The notes under the pieces are model-generated. The model was not told the DNA's origin and did no database searches. It saw only the letters and a list, made by a program, of their open reading frames with translations. From Acaryochloris sp. CRU_2_0 (GTDB taxonomy: Bacteria; Cyanobacteriota; Cyanobacteriia; Thermosynechococcales; Thermosynechococcaceae), in the NCBI GenBank assembly GCA_012034865.1, contig JAAUOM010000030.1:1-39658 (forward strand): DNA of 39,658 nt, given 5' to 3'. Position numbers and translations under genes: made by a program. This document shows positions 17,415 through 27,027 of the stretch, piece by piece (position 1 is the first letter of the stretch; each line of letters opens with the position of its first letter).

Positions 17415-17713
17415 TTAACGACGCAAATACTCTGCGATTCTACCCGTATTCTCAGCAGTTCTAATCGCAGCAATAAAGGCTTCCAAAGCAATTCTAAAAA
17501 AATCACATACAGTAGAAAAAAAACAGGGGCAATAATTAATACACCTAAGCCCGCCCCAACACCTCGACTCAGACCAGCAAATACTAGACCTAGGCATCCT
17601 AGACCAATAAGAACAATCCCAATTCCATAGAGAACACCTGCTATTTGGACAGCAATGAACTCTGAGAAAGATAGGTCAAAGAGCTTAGCAAAAAACCCTC
17701 TACGTGGTGCCAT
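17415..17713 (-). pseudogene. DUF4282 small membrane protein, frameshifted
   Basis: The main frame starts at ATG 17713 with FFAKLFDLSFSEFIAVQIAG and two hydrophobic stretches (VLYGIGIVLIGLGCLGLVFA; GVLIIAPVFFLLYVIF), typical of DUF4282. After VIF it diverges into a non-family tail ending at 17363. The neighbouring frame continues FRIALEAFIAAIRTAENTGR to a stop at 17415, which is exactly the DUF4282 ending. Adding one T to the seven-T run (17496-17502 on the plus strand) joins them into about 99 residues. The function is unknown; it is probably an integral membrane protein with two helices. Confidence 0.75.
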
Positions 17714-17948
17714 ACTAATTCATCCTCTGAGATGGATAGATTTTGGCTTATATTATTAGTAAAAAATGCTTAATTTTCTGTATTTTAAGATTGTTTTTAT
17801 TATCTCCTGATTCGACGAGGTTATTGTTTTAGTGGAATCTCCAACCGTAGAGGAAACCGACTACCTACTCGCAATTCCATAGATCGGCATCATGCATGAG
17901 AAAACTACTGTTAGTCAACAATAGTTAACAAAAGGACGATCTGCGAGA

Positions 17949-18395
17949 TTAAACTTCGTTCAGCCCGCTCGGAAATTCAGGATCAAAAAGCTGCTCTAAT
18001 CTGTAAGTACAATTCTTTGGTAAATCTTGGTAGTCCAAGGGTGTTTCGCGTACAACCAGATCCAATCCAGACTCATAGGCATCGACGATCGTCTCCTCTA
18101 GATAGGGTTTGAGGCTAGGGTTTTGTTGCATGAGTTTTTGAATCGTCCGCCGTTGTTCGCGAATAGTAGCTTTCCAGCTTTTGCTGCGGCGATTAGGTTG
18201 ATAGTCCCATTTAAGAAAATGACCCAGCAAGATTGCTAAACGATTTTCTAATTCCTGCCGTTGTTGTTTCCCCAATGATTCAATTTCTTCCACCAAATTG
18301 TCAGCATCTAATCTTTGTAAATCGCCATTTTTGATTAACTTAGCCTGCTCTAATGTCCAAGCATAAAAATCTGTTTCATAGAGATTGGATTGCAT
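17949..18395 (-). CDS. DUF29 family protein
   Basis: A 148-residue helical protein of a family abundant in cyanobacteria: YETDFYAWTLEQAKLIKNGD, then LDADNLVEEIESLGKQQRQE, LLGHFLKWDYQPNRRSKSW, a long helix, and ETPLDYQDLPKNCTYRLEQL near the end. All the blocks of the family are present and the length is normal. No molecular function is established for DUF29. The ATG at 18395 is preceded by GGAGAGG. The gene is monocistronic, with about 230 bp to the next gene on each side. Confidence 0.85.
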   Translation of the reverse strand: MQSNLYETDFYAWTLEQAKLIKNGDLQRLDADNLVEEIESLGKQQRQELENRLAILLGHFLKWDYQPNRRSKSWKATIREQRRTIQKLMQQNPSLKPYLEETIVDAYESGLDLVVRETPLDYQDLPKNCTYRLEQLFDPEFPSGLNEV

Positions 18396-18649
18396 TGTTT
18401 CCTCTCCTTGTTCGCTTGACTCTAATCTAACCTCTGAATAATCCTATCAAACCAATAATCTGCGCTCCGTCCGGTTCTGGACTTTGATCAAATGCCAAGA
18501 GTACCCAACTCAACTACAAACGCTATCACTCCCCTCGTCCGAGGATCCATTGCTATGCTTGACTCATCACCCGATGACAACCCTTGCAGGATATCCATAA
18601 CCAGACTTCGAGAACACAAGCGTGTTTGATGGGGATGTGATAATCCCTT

Positions 18650-21151
18650 TTGAACCTTAACAATAAGGTATTGGACTCCAAGACTGAATCAAGATCATAT
18701 AGCAGCTATGAGGTTTTCCCGCCAATGCAACCCTCGTCACCCCATTCTGAGTTACAGCCCTCCACACAGGTCTCTGATTTGCCAGATTCAGGTCATCGTC
18801 TAGGAGAAAACCTATCCAGCCTAAAGTCTCGGCGTAGAAGATCAAGAGTCTCGCTTCAATCAACGCTGATCACAGGCAGCATCCTTTTAAGTATGCTACC
18901 TGTCTTGACCGTGGGCACAGCAACCTATTTGACGAGCGAACATTTGCACGAGCAACTAGAAACCCGCCAGCAAACAGACTCAGCTAACTTAGCCAAAGCC
19001 CAAATAACCTTGAATCAGCGGGTTCCCCTCTTGTTGATGGGTACAGGTACCATGGCGCTATTAGCAGGAAGTCTAACCCTGTGGTTGATGAATCGGGAAT
19101 TGCGTCCCTTAATCCGGATCACTCAACATTCAACTCAAATCGTTAATCGCTTGTACCGACAACCCGCCACCTCAGAATCAGAAACAGGTCATCCCAACGA
19201 AGTTGTTGCCCTTGCTAATAATATCAAACTCATTGAGGATCAACTCCTTGGCCTCCTCTTGATTGAAGAAGAAACAACGGCTCGAACTCAACTGTTAGTG
19301 CAATTTAATGGCCAACTCCAAGTTGCCCGATCTGAAGAAGATTTGTTGCAAACAGCCGTCGCAGAGATTCGTGAACTCTTCCGTAGCGATCGCGTTCTTA
19401 TTTTTGCCCTGCAACCCGATGGCAATGGTACTTTTGTGGCTGAATCCGTGGCTGCGGGTTATTCCAAGCTAGAATGGTCAACCTTGAGTGACCCCTGTTT
19501 TAATGAAGGGTATCATGCCCTCTATCGTCAGGGTCGGGTTCGAGCTATTGATAACATCTATGAGGTGGGCCTTGATGATTGCCATATTGGCTTACTAGAG
19601 CGGTTTGCCGTCAAAGCCAATATCGTGGCACCTGTTCTGCAACAAGGCGAACTGTTTGGTCTGCTGATTGCCCACCAATGCTCTAGACCCAGGGAATGGA
19701 GTCCCTCGGAAATTGAACTATTCAAGCAATTAGCCTTACAAGTGGGGTACGCTCTAGAACGGGTTGGCATCATGAATCAGCTTGATAGCCAAATCAACCA
19801 AATGCAAATGCTGATGGGTATTACCCAAACTATCCGTGAGTCATTCCGCCCAGAAGATATCCTCACAGCTACGGTGCAAGAGAGCCGTCGGCTCCTGCGA
19901 GCAGATCGGGTCATTGTCTATCGTTTTGATGAAAACGGCTTAGGTACCGTTGTTGCTGAAGCCGTGCAACCTGGTATTACCAAAATGCGATCGGCTCAGC
20001 TTGAGGATCTGGGGTTTGCGGAAGCGGATATTGAGTCCTATCAAACGGGTCATATCCAAGTCATCCACAATATCTCTGAGGCTGGTTTTACAGATCGTCA
20101 TCTTCAACAACTGCAATCCTTTGGGGTACAAGCAAGCCTAATCGTTCCCCTTCACCAAGCAGAGCAGTTATTTGGCTTATTAATCGCGCATCACTGTTCA
20201 ACGCCAAGAGAATGGCAATCTTCAGAGGTGGATTTATTCACTCAAATTGGCCTCCAAGTTGGACAGGCGTTGAATCAATCCCATATATTGGCTCAAGTAG
20301 AGCAAGACTGGCACACGAATATGACCATTACCCATGGCGATCGCCAGCGATTCCAAGTGCTGCAAACGCAACTGTCGGAGCATCTTCGCGCTTGTCAACC
20401 TAGGGTTAATACCTTGGTGCAGGAGGCTAACCAATCGTTGCAAACAGCTCAATCCATCTATACAAACCTGCAAACCCTCATCGCTGGCTCTAAAGGGGTG
20501 GGGACAACCACACAGACTTTCCAAGTCCACAACCAGCAGATGTTAGCTCAGGTAGAAATGGTGCAAGATGCCCTCAATCAGTACATGACCGATCACCCTC
20601 CATTACAAGCAGCCGTTCAATCTGAACTCTTTCAAGGGCAGGGCGTCGACGCACCTTTGCAACAGCTTTCCCAAATCCGCACCTTGGTGGGTCACTTATC
20701 CTCCCAAATTCAGTTGCAAGCGATGACTATCGCGGTCAAGGCAACGCAAGAGGTATGCCCTCCCCAAGAATTATCAAGTGTTGCTGCAACTGTGACTAAA
20801 ATTGCCCAACAACTGGATGAGAATATGATTCAGATGAAATCCTTGATTGAGGATTTGCAAAGGGATGGACAACAAACAGCTACTTTCTGGGAACCGCTGA
20901 CTAGGGAAATGATGGATCCTTCCTCCTTCTTCCCGCTATCTGGACAGTTGTCCTCTGATCTAGACGTGGCTATCGCGCAATCTCATACTCAGGCTGCTGA
21001 AATCAATCAACTGATAAGCAGACAACTGCAAACATCTACAACGGCCAGCCATCAAATTTTAGAGCTAACCCATTTTCTGCAAGATCTTGTGACTCAAGTT
21101 CAATCCATACAGCAGTCTATTAACCAGTTAGAAACTGTGATTCCCCCTTAA
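18650..21151 (+). CDS. cyanobacteriochrome photoreceptor, PixJ/MCP-like, two GAF domains
   Basis: An 833-residue membrane sensor. Order: disordered N-terminus, TM1 about 72-94, short loop, TM2 about 125-147, a HAMP-like linker, GAF1 about 225-370, GAF2 about 395-540, and a C-terminal coiled coil. GAF1 holds both bilin cysteines of the DXCF class: D281-P-C283-F and the canonical Cys311-His312. The 28-residue spacing equals that between Cys494 and Cys522 of TePixJ, a blue/green phototaxis receptor. In GAF2 the Cys-His site is Arg-His (DRH, 482-484), so it should not bind bilin covalently. The coiled coil keeps a chemoreceptor-like heptad pattern, but the hairpin tip (SSQIQLQAMTIAVKATQ, about 684-700) is degenerate. 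The start TTG 18650 has no ribosome site; ATG 18725 (residue 26), after GAGG, may be the true start. Confidence 0.85.
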   Translation: MNLNNKVLDSKTESRSYSSYEVFPPMQPSSPHSELQPSTQVSDLPDSGHRLGENLSSLKSRRRRSRVSLQSTLITGSILLSMLPVLTVGTATYLTSEHLHEQLETRQQTDSANLAKAQITLNQRVPLLLMGTGTMALLAGSLTLWLMNRELRPLIRITQHSTQIVNRLYRQPATSESETGHPNEVVALANNIKLIEDQLLGLLLIEEETTARTQLLVQFNGQLQVARSEEDLLQTAVAEIRELFRSDRVLIFALQPDGNGTFVAESVAAGYSKLEWSTLSDPCFNEGYHALYRQGRVRAIDNIYEVGLDDCHIGLLERFAVKANIVAPVLQQGELFGLLIAHQCSRPREWSPSEIELFKQLALQVGYALERVGIMNQLDSQINQMQMLMGITQTIRESFRPEDILTATVQESRRLLRADRVIVYRFDENGLGTVVAEAVQPGITKMRSAQLEDLGFAEADIESYQTGHIQVIHNISEAGFTDRHLQQLQSFGVQASLIVPLHQAEQLFGLLIAHHCSTPREWQSSEVDLFTQIGLQVGQALNQSHILAQVEQDWHTNMTITHGDRQRFQVLQTQLSEHLRACQPRVNTLVQEANQSLQTAQSIYTNLQTLIAGSKGVGTTTQTFQVHNQQMLAQVEMVQDALNQYMTDHPPLQAAVQSELFQGQGVDAPLQQLSQIRTLVGHLSSQIQLQAMTIAVKATQEVCPPQELSSVAATVTKIAQQLDENMIQMKSLIEDLQRDGQQTATFWEPLTREMMDPSSFFPLSGQLSSDLDVAIAQSHTQAAEINQLISRQLQTSTTASHQILELTHFLQDLVTQVQSIQQSINQLETVIPP

Positions 21152-21213
21152 CCCAGTAAGTTGTAATTGTGAACCTTGCAAACCTAAGTGTCTGATACAA
21201 ACGGTTTTGAGCG

Positions 21214-22359
21214 ATGCTCAATGATTTACAAGTGGCTTGGCTACTCAAAAAGGTGGCCTATTTTTGGCAACCCGTTTTAAGTGAATTCACTCGCCTTGTT
21301 CCCCAAACAACAGTATTGACGGCGAATTGGCCTGGATTTGCTGGAGGGTATGAGCAGTCGTTCCGGGTGGATGTGATTGGGCAGCAACGGCTGATCGTTC
21401 TGGGGCGATCGCAGACAAGCTATGCCCCAACCCTCATGTATTTATCCCCTAAAGTGGTAATACCACTGTTGCGCCAGCGACCTCAGATCCTTTTCACTGA
21501 TGGGTTTTCCCTGTGGACACTCCTTGTTCTATGGCTCAAGCCTTGGTTAAAGTGGCGGGTTGTGATCATCTATGATGGGAGTGCCCCTGGGGTCGATCAT
21601 CGTCAGTCTCGATGGCGTCTGTCTATCCGCCGTCTCATAACCCGTTACACGGATGCTTTTATTAGCAATAGCAGCGTCAGTAAGGATTATCTGACGCAAT
21701 GCCTAAAGGCTCAGGAGCAAACCATTTTCACAACACCTTATTTAGTAACCGATGGGAAATCCCTCCTAACCGTCTCTCAGAGTTTCGATTGGGATCTTTC
21801 CTCCTGGCAGCGTCCCCTCTTTTTATATGTGGGGCAAATTATTCCCAGAAAGGGACTGCGTGAACTGATAAACGCCTGTTCTGTACTGCAAGCACAAAGG
21901 ATTCACCACTATTGTGTACTCATGGTTGGGGACGGAGAACAGCGACAGGAACTAGAAGCCCTGACCCAAAGTAATGGATTGTCCTCTCAGATTCAGTGGC
22001 TTGGCGCAGTCGAGTATGGCAGATTGGGTGCTTACTTGCAACTAGCGGATGTTTTTGTTTTGCCAACCCTCGAAGATGTTTGGGGGATGGTCATTCCCGA
22101 AGCAATGACTTTTGGTAAACCCATACTGTGTTCGCAGTATGCTGGTGCTGCTGAATTGGTCATCAATGGCAGTAATGGATACTGCTTTGACCCCCATCAG
22201 CCTGAGCGCCTAGCTGCATTAATGCAGCGTTTTATTGATCGCCCCCATCTCATTGCAGAAATGGGAGAGCAGTCCAAGGCAATCATGAGCCGCCATACCC
22301 CGAAGAAAGCGGCTCAAGCACTCCTCAAAGTGGTGATGAGTTTAGACTCTTCAAGCTAA
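21214..22359 (+). CDS. GT4-family (GT-B fold) glycosyltransferase
   Basis: A 381-residue retaining glycosyltransferase. The C-terminal half has the GT4 pattern: LFLYVGQIIPRKGLRELINA, VLMVGDGEQRQELEAL, IQWLGAVEYGRLGAYLQLAD, and the nucleotide-sugar site PTLEDVWGMVIPEAMTFGKP (ExxGxxxxEA-like) followed by GAAELVINGSNGYCF. The N-terminal half is the less conserved acceptor domain. The donor and acceptor are unknown; polysaccharide or glycolipid synthesis is likely. It begins 62 bases after the photoreceptor gene on the same strand and may be co-transcribed. It ends by overlapping the convergent pirin gene by 9 bases. Confidence 0.88.
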   Translation: MLNDLQVAWLLKKVAYFWQPVLSEFTRLVPQTTVLTANWPGFAGGYEQSFRVDVIGQQRLIVLGRSQTSYAPTLMYLSPKVVIPLLRQRPQILFTDGFSLWTLLVLWLKPWLKWRVVIIYDGSAPGVDHRQSRWRLSIRRLITRYTDAFISNSSVSKDYLTQCLKAQEQTIFTTPYLVTDGKSLLTVSQSFDWDLSSWQRPLFLYVGQIIPRKGLRELINACSVLQAQRIHHYCVLMVGDGEQRQELEALTQSNGLSSQIQWLGAVEYGRLGAYLQLADVFVLPTLEDVWGMVIPEAMTFGKPILCSQYAGAAELVINGSNGYCFDPHQPERLAALMQRFIDRPHLIAEMGEQSKAIMSRHTPKKAAQALLKVVMSLDSSS

Positions 22360-23067
22360 GTCGAAAAGCAGCACTTCCGCTTGATCGGGTGTTTCGATCG
22401 TTAACATTTTTCCACCGGAGAGCTGAACGCCATCCCCTGCTTGCAGGGATTCACCGTGGAATAGCACTCTACCCCGCGCCACTTGCAACCATCCGTAGCG
22501 ATCGCCCGCTAAAGGGTAGGTAATTTGCTCTCCTGCCGTCAACACAGCAGCATAAATCTGGGTATCTTGATGGATCGTCACAGCTCCTGCGCGTCCTTGA
22601 GGATCGGCCATTAAGCAGAGTTGATTTTGACGTTGCTCAAGGGGGAAATGTTTTTGCTCATAACCCGGTTGCAGTCCTTGGCGATCGGGAAGCAGCCAGA
22701 TTTGCAAAAAGTGAACGGGTTCGCTAGCTGAGGCATTCAATTCACTATGGGTAATGCCTGTGCCTGCACTCATGATTTGAGCGTCGCCGGGACGGATGAT
22801 AGCGCCATTTCTCAAGCTATCTTGATGTTGCAATGCGCCCTCCAGCACATAGGTAACAATTTCCATATCTCGATGGCTATGGGTGGCAAAGCCCGCACTG
22901 GGGAGAACGCGATCTTCATTAATGACCCGCAAGGCTCGAAAACCCAGGCGATTGGCATCGTAAAACTCACCAAAGGAAAAGGTGTGATAACTATCGAGCC
23001 AGTTGATTTGTGTGTGGCCACGGGTCTGGCGATCGTGAACCAGATGGGTATGCGCTGTTTTAGACAT
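22351..23067 (-). CDS. pirin family protein (YhhW-type bicupin)
   Basis: A 238-residue bicupin. The N-terminal cupin has the metal ligands in the pirin spacing: His63 and His65 (ATHSHRDMEIVTYVLEGALQ), then His107 and Glu109 (AGTGITHSELNA). The start LVHDRQTRGHTQINWLDSYH and HTFSFGEFYDANRLGFRALR is characteristic. E. coli YhhW and human pirin oxidise quercetin in vitro; the natural substrate in cyanobacteria is not known. ATG 23067 fits the family N-terminus. It is a single gene, convergent with the glycosyltransferase. Confidence 0.9.
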   Translation of the reverse strand: MSKTAHTHLVHDRQTRGHTQINWLDSYHTFSFGEFYDANRLGFRALRVINEDRVLPSAGFATHSHRDMEIVTYVLEGALQHQDSLRNGAIIRPGDAQIMSAGTGITHSELNASASEPVHFLQIWLLPDRQGLQPGYEQKHFPLEQRQNQLCLMADPQGRAGAVTIHQDTQIYAAVLTAGEQITYPLAGDRYGWLQVARGRVLFHGESLQAGDGVQLSGGKMLTIETPDQAEVLLFDLA

Positions 23068-23255
23068 TCGACAAGCCTCTATCCTTTTATCCTAGAGAGG
23101 ACATGGATTTGTTCTAGAACCTGTTGCAATTCTAAGGTACTGGAAGGAGCGATCGCCTTTTTCTGATTTCAGCTTGTTTCATGGTTTTATTCATCCTCCT
23201 GTAATATTTTCATCAGCCAAGTGACCGGATTTTCAATAGATTCTATAGGTTTGAA

Positions 23256-23429
23256 TCATAGCTGTCTCCGAATAACCTGTAAATCTTCTTTGGTCAGGTT
23301 ATAGAGCTGCGCAACGAAGTCATCGATTTTAGCTTCCCATTTCGCTACATTTACACCTTTAGCATCCAGGCATTTTTGGACAAGGGTTGAAATTTCTTCT
23401 TTTTCCTTAGCGGCACATCTTTGAAGAGC
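23256..23429 (-). pseudogene. C-terminal remnant of an N6-adenine DNA methylase / type II restriction-modification enzyme
   Basis: This open stretch of 57 codons lacks a usable start. It reads EKEEISTLVQKCLDAKGVNV followed by AKWEAKIDDFVAQLYNLTKE and DLQVIRRQL. That is the typical end of Eco57I/TaqI-like N6-adenine methylases (...LVQxxLxAKxx...WEAEIDxLVYxLYGLTEEEI). The catalytic part is absent: a stop precedes it at 23430-23432, and an ATG frame over the same bases (MSEFTIGKLFKDVPLR) does not match. The flanks, about 190 bp before the pirin gene and 60 bp after, hold nothing else identifiable. It is a relic of a lost modification system. Confidence 0.55.
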
Positions 23430-23517
23430 TTACCAATAGTGAATTCAGACATAGCGAAGATCTTTGCTCAATTCCCCCTAGACTATACTGAAAACATTCC
23501 TGCCAGAGAGTGCTGCA

Positions 23518-24225
23518 ATGGTTCGTCTGGATGCCAACCCACCCCAATCCATCCCTGAGGAACTCAAGGATGACATCAAGCTGCCGACTAATTTATATAG
23601 TGATGAGCCCCCCTTGGAAACAGATTTTCACCGTGAACAAATTGATTTGTTGATTCGGCTGCTCAAATATTGGTGGCGAGACCGTCCAGACTTTTATATT
23701 TCTGGCAATTTAACGGTTTATTACAACGAACAGCAGCTTAAAAAACGGGATTTTCGAGGCTCAGATATTTTTGTGGTACTGGGTGCAGAAAAGAGAAATC
23801 GCCGCAGTTGGACCATCTGGGAAGAAGGGGGCAAGTACCCCAATGTGGTGATCGAGTTACTTTCAAGTTCAACAGCGATAGTAGATAAAGGCAAAAAGAA
23901 AGACCTCTATCAAGAGGTGTGGCGCGTGCCTGATTATTTCTGGTTTCACCCACAGACAATGGAGTTTGCGGGATTTCATCTCGTTGATGGTCAGTATGTG
24001 GCAATTTTCCCAACCGACGATGGCTGGCTTTGGAGTGAGCAGCTTGGGTTATATTTAGGCATTTACGAGCAGCAGTTACGATGGTTTACCGTAGAAGGGC
24101 AGCTTGTTCCTTTGCCAGAGGAGCAAGAACAACAGGCCAAAGAGCAGGCAGAGCAACGAGCAGAACAGTTGGCGGCTTTCTTGAGATCGCGGGGTATCGA
24201 CCCCGATCAATTACCCGAATTGTAG
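23518..24225 (+). CDS. Uma2-family (DUF820) putative endonuclease with coiled-coil tail
   Basis: A 235-residue member of the Uma2 family. Core motifs are FYISGNLTVYYNEQQLKKRD, FRGSDIFVVLG with the conserved Asp, PNVVIELLSSSTAIVDKGKK with Glu, then KKDLYQEVWRVPDYFWFHPQ. The C-terminus is a Gln/Glu/Ala-rich coiled coil (EQEQQAKEQAEQRAEQLAAF), then LRSRGIDPDQLPEL, which recurs in this subgroup. GAGAG lies about eight bases before ATG 23518. It is not a close paralogue of the Uma2 protein at 15111-15689. The role is unknown. Confidence 0.85.
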   Translation: MVRLDANPPQSIPEELKDDIKLPTNLYSDEPPLETDFHREQIDLLIRLLKYWWRDRPDFYISGNLTVYYNEQQLKKRDFRGSDIFVVLGAEKRNRRSWTIWEEGGKYPNVVIELLSSSTAIVDKGKKKDLYQEVWRVPDYFWFHPQTMEFAGFHLVDGQYVAIFPTDDGWLWSEQLGLYLGIYEQQLRWFTVEGQLVPLPEEQEQQAKEQAEQRAEQLAAFLRSRGIDPDQLPEL

Positions 24226-24303
24226 TCCTGCGGATAGTGGTGTGGACAGTGGGTGTGCCTGCTCCTCTACTCTTCTATAACTGGCAAATCATAAGAGACA
24301 AAA

Positions 24304-24333
24304 GCCACCAAAGGCAGGTAGCTTTTTGGTGGC
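24304..24333 (-). terminator. intrinsic terminator of acsF
   Basis: GCCACCAAA at 24304-24312 and TTTGGTGGC at 24325-24333 form a perfect 9-bp stem. Read on the minus strand the hairpin is followed by TTTTGTCTCTT. It lies 45 bases beyond the acsF stop and is convergent with the Uma2 gene, so it may serve both directions. Confidence 0.7.
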
Positions 24334-24377
24334 CAACGAGGTAATTGGTAATGGAAGTGAGTTAAGGCGATCTAAAT

Positions 24378-25454
24378 CTAACGAACGGTGCCTTCTAGCT
24401 GAGCCGTAGGAATGGGCTTCATCAAATAGAGGCGCAAGAAGTTAAATCCATTAGCAAGGTAAAGAGGCAGCTTCCGCAGAAACTTGATGACCTGGGACTG
24501 CTGAGTAGCATCAATCGCCCGCAGTTGAGCACAGTTATCTACGCACTCTTCGAGGTGATTGTAAAAGCTAGGATGCTCTACATTGAGGATTAGCGGGAAG
24601 ACTCGACCCGCATTTTCATTGGTTTTTTCGATCACATGCTTGTCATATTCCCGTGCATCTAGACCAATGGATGCGTAGAATCTTGAACGCTGTAAGTCAT
24701 TCAGGTACATGGTTGCAAATACAGAGAGCAAGAAGAAGCGTGCCCATAATTTCGCGCGCCAATCGTTGAGCAACTGGGGTTGTGACTTCATCAAGGCATC
24801 GAAGAAATCACCGTGGCGATTTTCATCTTGGCACCAGTTTTCGAAGAACTCGAAAATAGGATAAACACAATCTTCTGGATGGGCTGCTAAATGGCGATAG
24901 ATGGTGATGTAGCGCCAATATCCAATCTTTTCAGAGAGGTAGGTGGCATAGAAGATAAATTTAGGCTTAAAGAAGGTATAGCTGCGGCTCTTCGTCAAAA
25001 AGCCCAAGTCAAGGGACAGTTTGAAGTCGGTCATGGCTTTGTTGAGGAAGCCAGCGTGACGGGCTTCATCCCGAGACATGAGGTTAAAGCCTTCGGCTAA
25101 CAAAGGATTTTTGTGCTTAAGGCGACGGCCTAATTCTTTGTAGAGCAAAAAGCCAGAGAATTCGGCGGTGCAAGAGCGCTCTAGAAATTCAATGAATAAC
25201 CGCCGGGTTTCGCCATCAATGTGATCCCAAGATTTATCGAAGCGCTGATCGCGGACAAAATGCTTTTGATTGTAGTCTGCCTGGAATTCCTCAATGATCG
25301 CCCGAATCTCGTCCTCATTGACGGTCAGATCCATGGTGGCCATCTCGTCAAAATCAGTGGTGTAGAAACGCGGGGTGAGAATGGTTTCTTTGGCAGGGAC
25401 TTTAATCCCGTCGCGCATTTCCTGAATATCAGACTTGTTGAGGGTGTTTACCAT
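24378..25454 (-). CDS. acsF: aerobic Mg-protoporphyrin IX monomethyl ester cyclase AcsF
   Basis: A di-iron oxygenase that closes the isocyclic ring in chlorophyll synthesis (Mg-protoporphyrin IX monomethyl ester to divinyl protochlorophyllide), acting at the membrane. From ATG 25454 it has 358 residues, normal for the family; the longer frame upstream has no ribosome site. The helical bundle shows both iron-binding pairs: [16 protein letters not shown] and [14 protein letters not shown] (ExxH-type), then [19 protein letters not shown] (second ExxH). The start [20 protein letters not shown] is also typical. It is divergent from bioF across about 270 bp and followed by a good terminator. It confirms an oxygenic chlorophyll-making organism. 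Confidence 0.97.
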   Translation of the reverse strand: MVNTLNKSDIQEMRDGIKVPAKETILTPRFYTTDFDEMATMDLTVNEDEIRAIIEEFQADYNQKHFVRDQRFDKSWDHIDGETRRLFIEFLERSCTAEFSGFLLYKELGRRLKHKNPLLAEGFNLMSRDEARHAGFLNKAMTDFKLSLDLGFLTKSRSYTFFKPKFIFYATYLSEKIGYWRYITIYRHLAAHPEDCVYPIFEFFENWCQDENRHGDFFDALMKSQPQLLNDWRAKLWARFFLLSVFATMYLNDLQRSRFYASIGLDAREYDKHVIEKTNENAGRVFPLILNVEHPSFYNHLEECVDNCAQLRAIDATQQSQVIKFLRKLPLYLANGFNFLRLYLMKPIPTAQLEGTVR

Positions 25455-25723
25455 GGGAGCCTCAATGATGATGTTTGAATGATTGTGTCCCACATCCAGT
25501 GGGAGGGAAGGTTTAACAAGAGCAAGCTTGCAATTGTTAAGAAACCACCATCTTAGCCGTTGGCACTTTCGACTTGATGGTAGCTCTGTATGCAATGTTA
25601 CCTGACTCTCAGACTCATCTATGAAGCCAAGTCGTCAAGCTTTACATTTCGCAAAAATACTTGTTACATTTCGACAATAATAGGGGAGAGATCTGGGGTG
25701 GCACTCCACGGGGTATTAAGGTC

Positions 25724-26902
25724 ATGACTGCTTATGACTGGATTGAGACGGCTCTAAATACTGTTCACAAGGCCCATTGGTATCGTTCGCTCAAAACAAT
25801 TACTAGACCAGGATCCACAGTTTCGCTACAGGGAAAGCTGGTGAGCAATTTTGCCAGTAATGATTATCTGGGATTGGCAGGGGATCCACGCTTGGCTGAG
25901 GCTGCGATCGCAGCCATTCAAACTTGGGGCACGGGTAGTACCGGATCGCGGTTAGTGAGTGGCCATCGTCCCATTCATGAGGCTCTAGAGAGTGCGATCG
26001 CCAGTTGGAAGCAAACGGAAGCAGCTATTGTCTATAGCTCTGGCTATCTGGCTAACCTGGGCACAATTACCGCCTTAGTCAACCGTCGAGATTTAATCTT
26101 GGCGGATACTTACAATCATGCCAGTCTCAAACAAGGGGCACGTCTAAGCGGAGCCACGGTTTATGAATTTGATCATGTCAATATGGCCCAGTTGCAGGCC
26201 CAATTAGCTGCCCATCGGTCTGAGTATCGTCGCTGCTTACTCCTCAGCGATAGTGTCTTTAGTATGGATGGCGACCTGTGCCCACTGCCGCAATTAATCG
26301 CCTTAGCCCAGGATTATGAGTGTATGTTGCTCATTGATGAAGCCCACGGCACGGGGGTCTTAGGAGAAACGGGTGCTGGGTGTGTGGAACATTTTGGCTG
26401 TCGAGATGCTGTGTTAATTCAAATGGGGACGTTGAGTAAAGCCCTAGGCAGTTTAGGCGGTTATGTAGCGGGCTCGGCAGCACTGATTGATTATCTGCGC
26501 AACCGTTCTAGCAGTTGGATTTATACCACAGGGCTATCGCCAGCGGATACGGCTGCGGCCTTGGCGGCAGTCAAGATTATTCGAGAAGGCGGGGGGTTGC
26601 GATCGCAACTCTGGCAGCGGGTGACCCAACTCAAACAAGCCCTGACCACCCAGCTTTCCCCCCCTGAAAAACAGACGGGGATGCGCCTATTACCCTCAGA
26701 ATCCCCGATTCTCTGCGTGCAAATGTCAACGCCGACAGCGGTTTTGCAAGCCAGTCAGCAACTGCTGGACCAAGGCATCTTTGCCCCTGCCATTCGTCCC
26801 CCCACCGTGCCCACTAGCCGCCTGCGCCTCTCGTTGATGGCCACCCATCAACCCGAACAGATTGAGCAGTTGGCGGCGGCCTTGGCTAAGCTACAGTCCT
26901 AG
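25724..26902 (+). CDS. bioF: 8-amino-7-oxononanoate synthase
   Basis: A PLP enzyme that condenses pimeloyl-ACP/CoA with alanine in biotin synthesis. It has 392 residues from ATG 25724. Family blocks: [55 protein letters not shown], the PLP-binding [18 protein letters not shown] and the Schiff-base lysine in [21 protein letters not shown]-like relatives have much the same motifs; the BioF call rests on length and overall match. Its stop codon lies only four bases from the proposed left end of the IS605 element. Confidence 0.9.
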   Translation: MTAYDWIETALNTVHKAHWYRSLKTITRPGSTVSLQGKLVSNFASNDYLGLAGDPRLAEAAIAAIQTWGTGSTGSRLVSGHRPIHEALESAIASWKQTEAAIVYSSGYLANLGTITALVNRRDLILADTYNHASLKQGARLSGATVYEFDHVNMAQLQAQLAAHRSEYRRCLLLSDSVFSMDGDLCPLPQLIALAQDYECMLLIDEAHGTGVLGETGAGCVEHFGCRDAVLIQMGTLSKALGSLGGYVAGSAALIDYLRNRSSSWIYTTGLSPADTAAALAAVKIIREGGGLRSQLWQRVTQLKQALTTQLSPPEKQTGMRLLPSESPILCVQMSTPTAVLQASQQLLDQGIFAPAIRPPTVPTSRLRLSLMATHQPEQIEQLAAALAKLQS

Positions 26903-26918
26903 TGACATACTCCCGACG

Positions 26919-26938
26919 CTCTATGCGTCAGCATAGAG
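26919..26938. repeat. left-end hairpin of the IS605 element
   Basis: CTCTATGC (26919-26926) and GCATAGAG (26931-26938) form a perfect 8-bp stem around GTCA. It sits about 12 bases inside the proposed left end, where TnpA binds subterminal imperfect palindromes in this family. Confidence 0.7.
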
Positions 26939-27027
26939 TCTAATCCCTACCAAGATTCGTCGCAGTACTCCAACCATAGCCGACAGGCTTGGTTGGGGGT
27001 GAAGCGGCGAGCGACCGGAGGGAGCAA

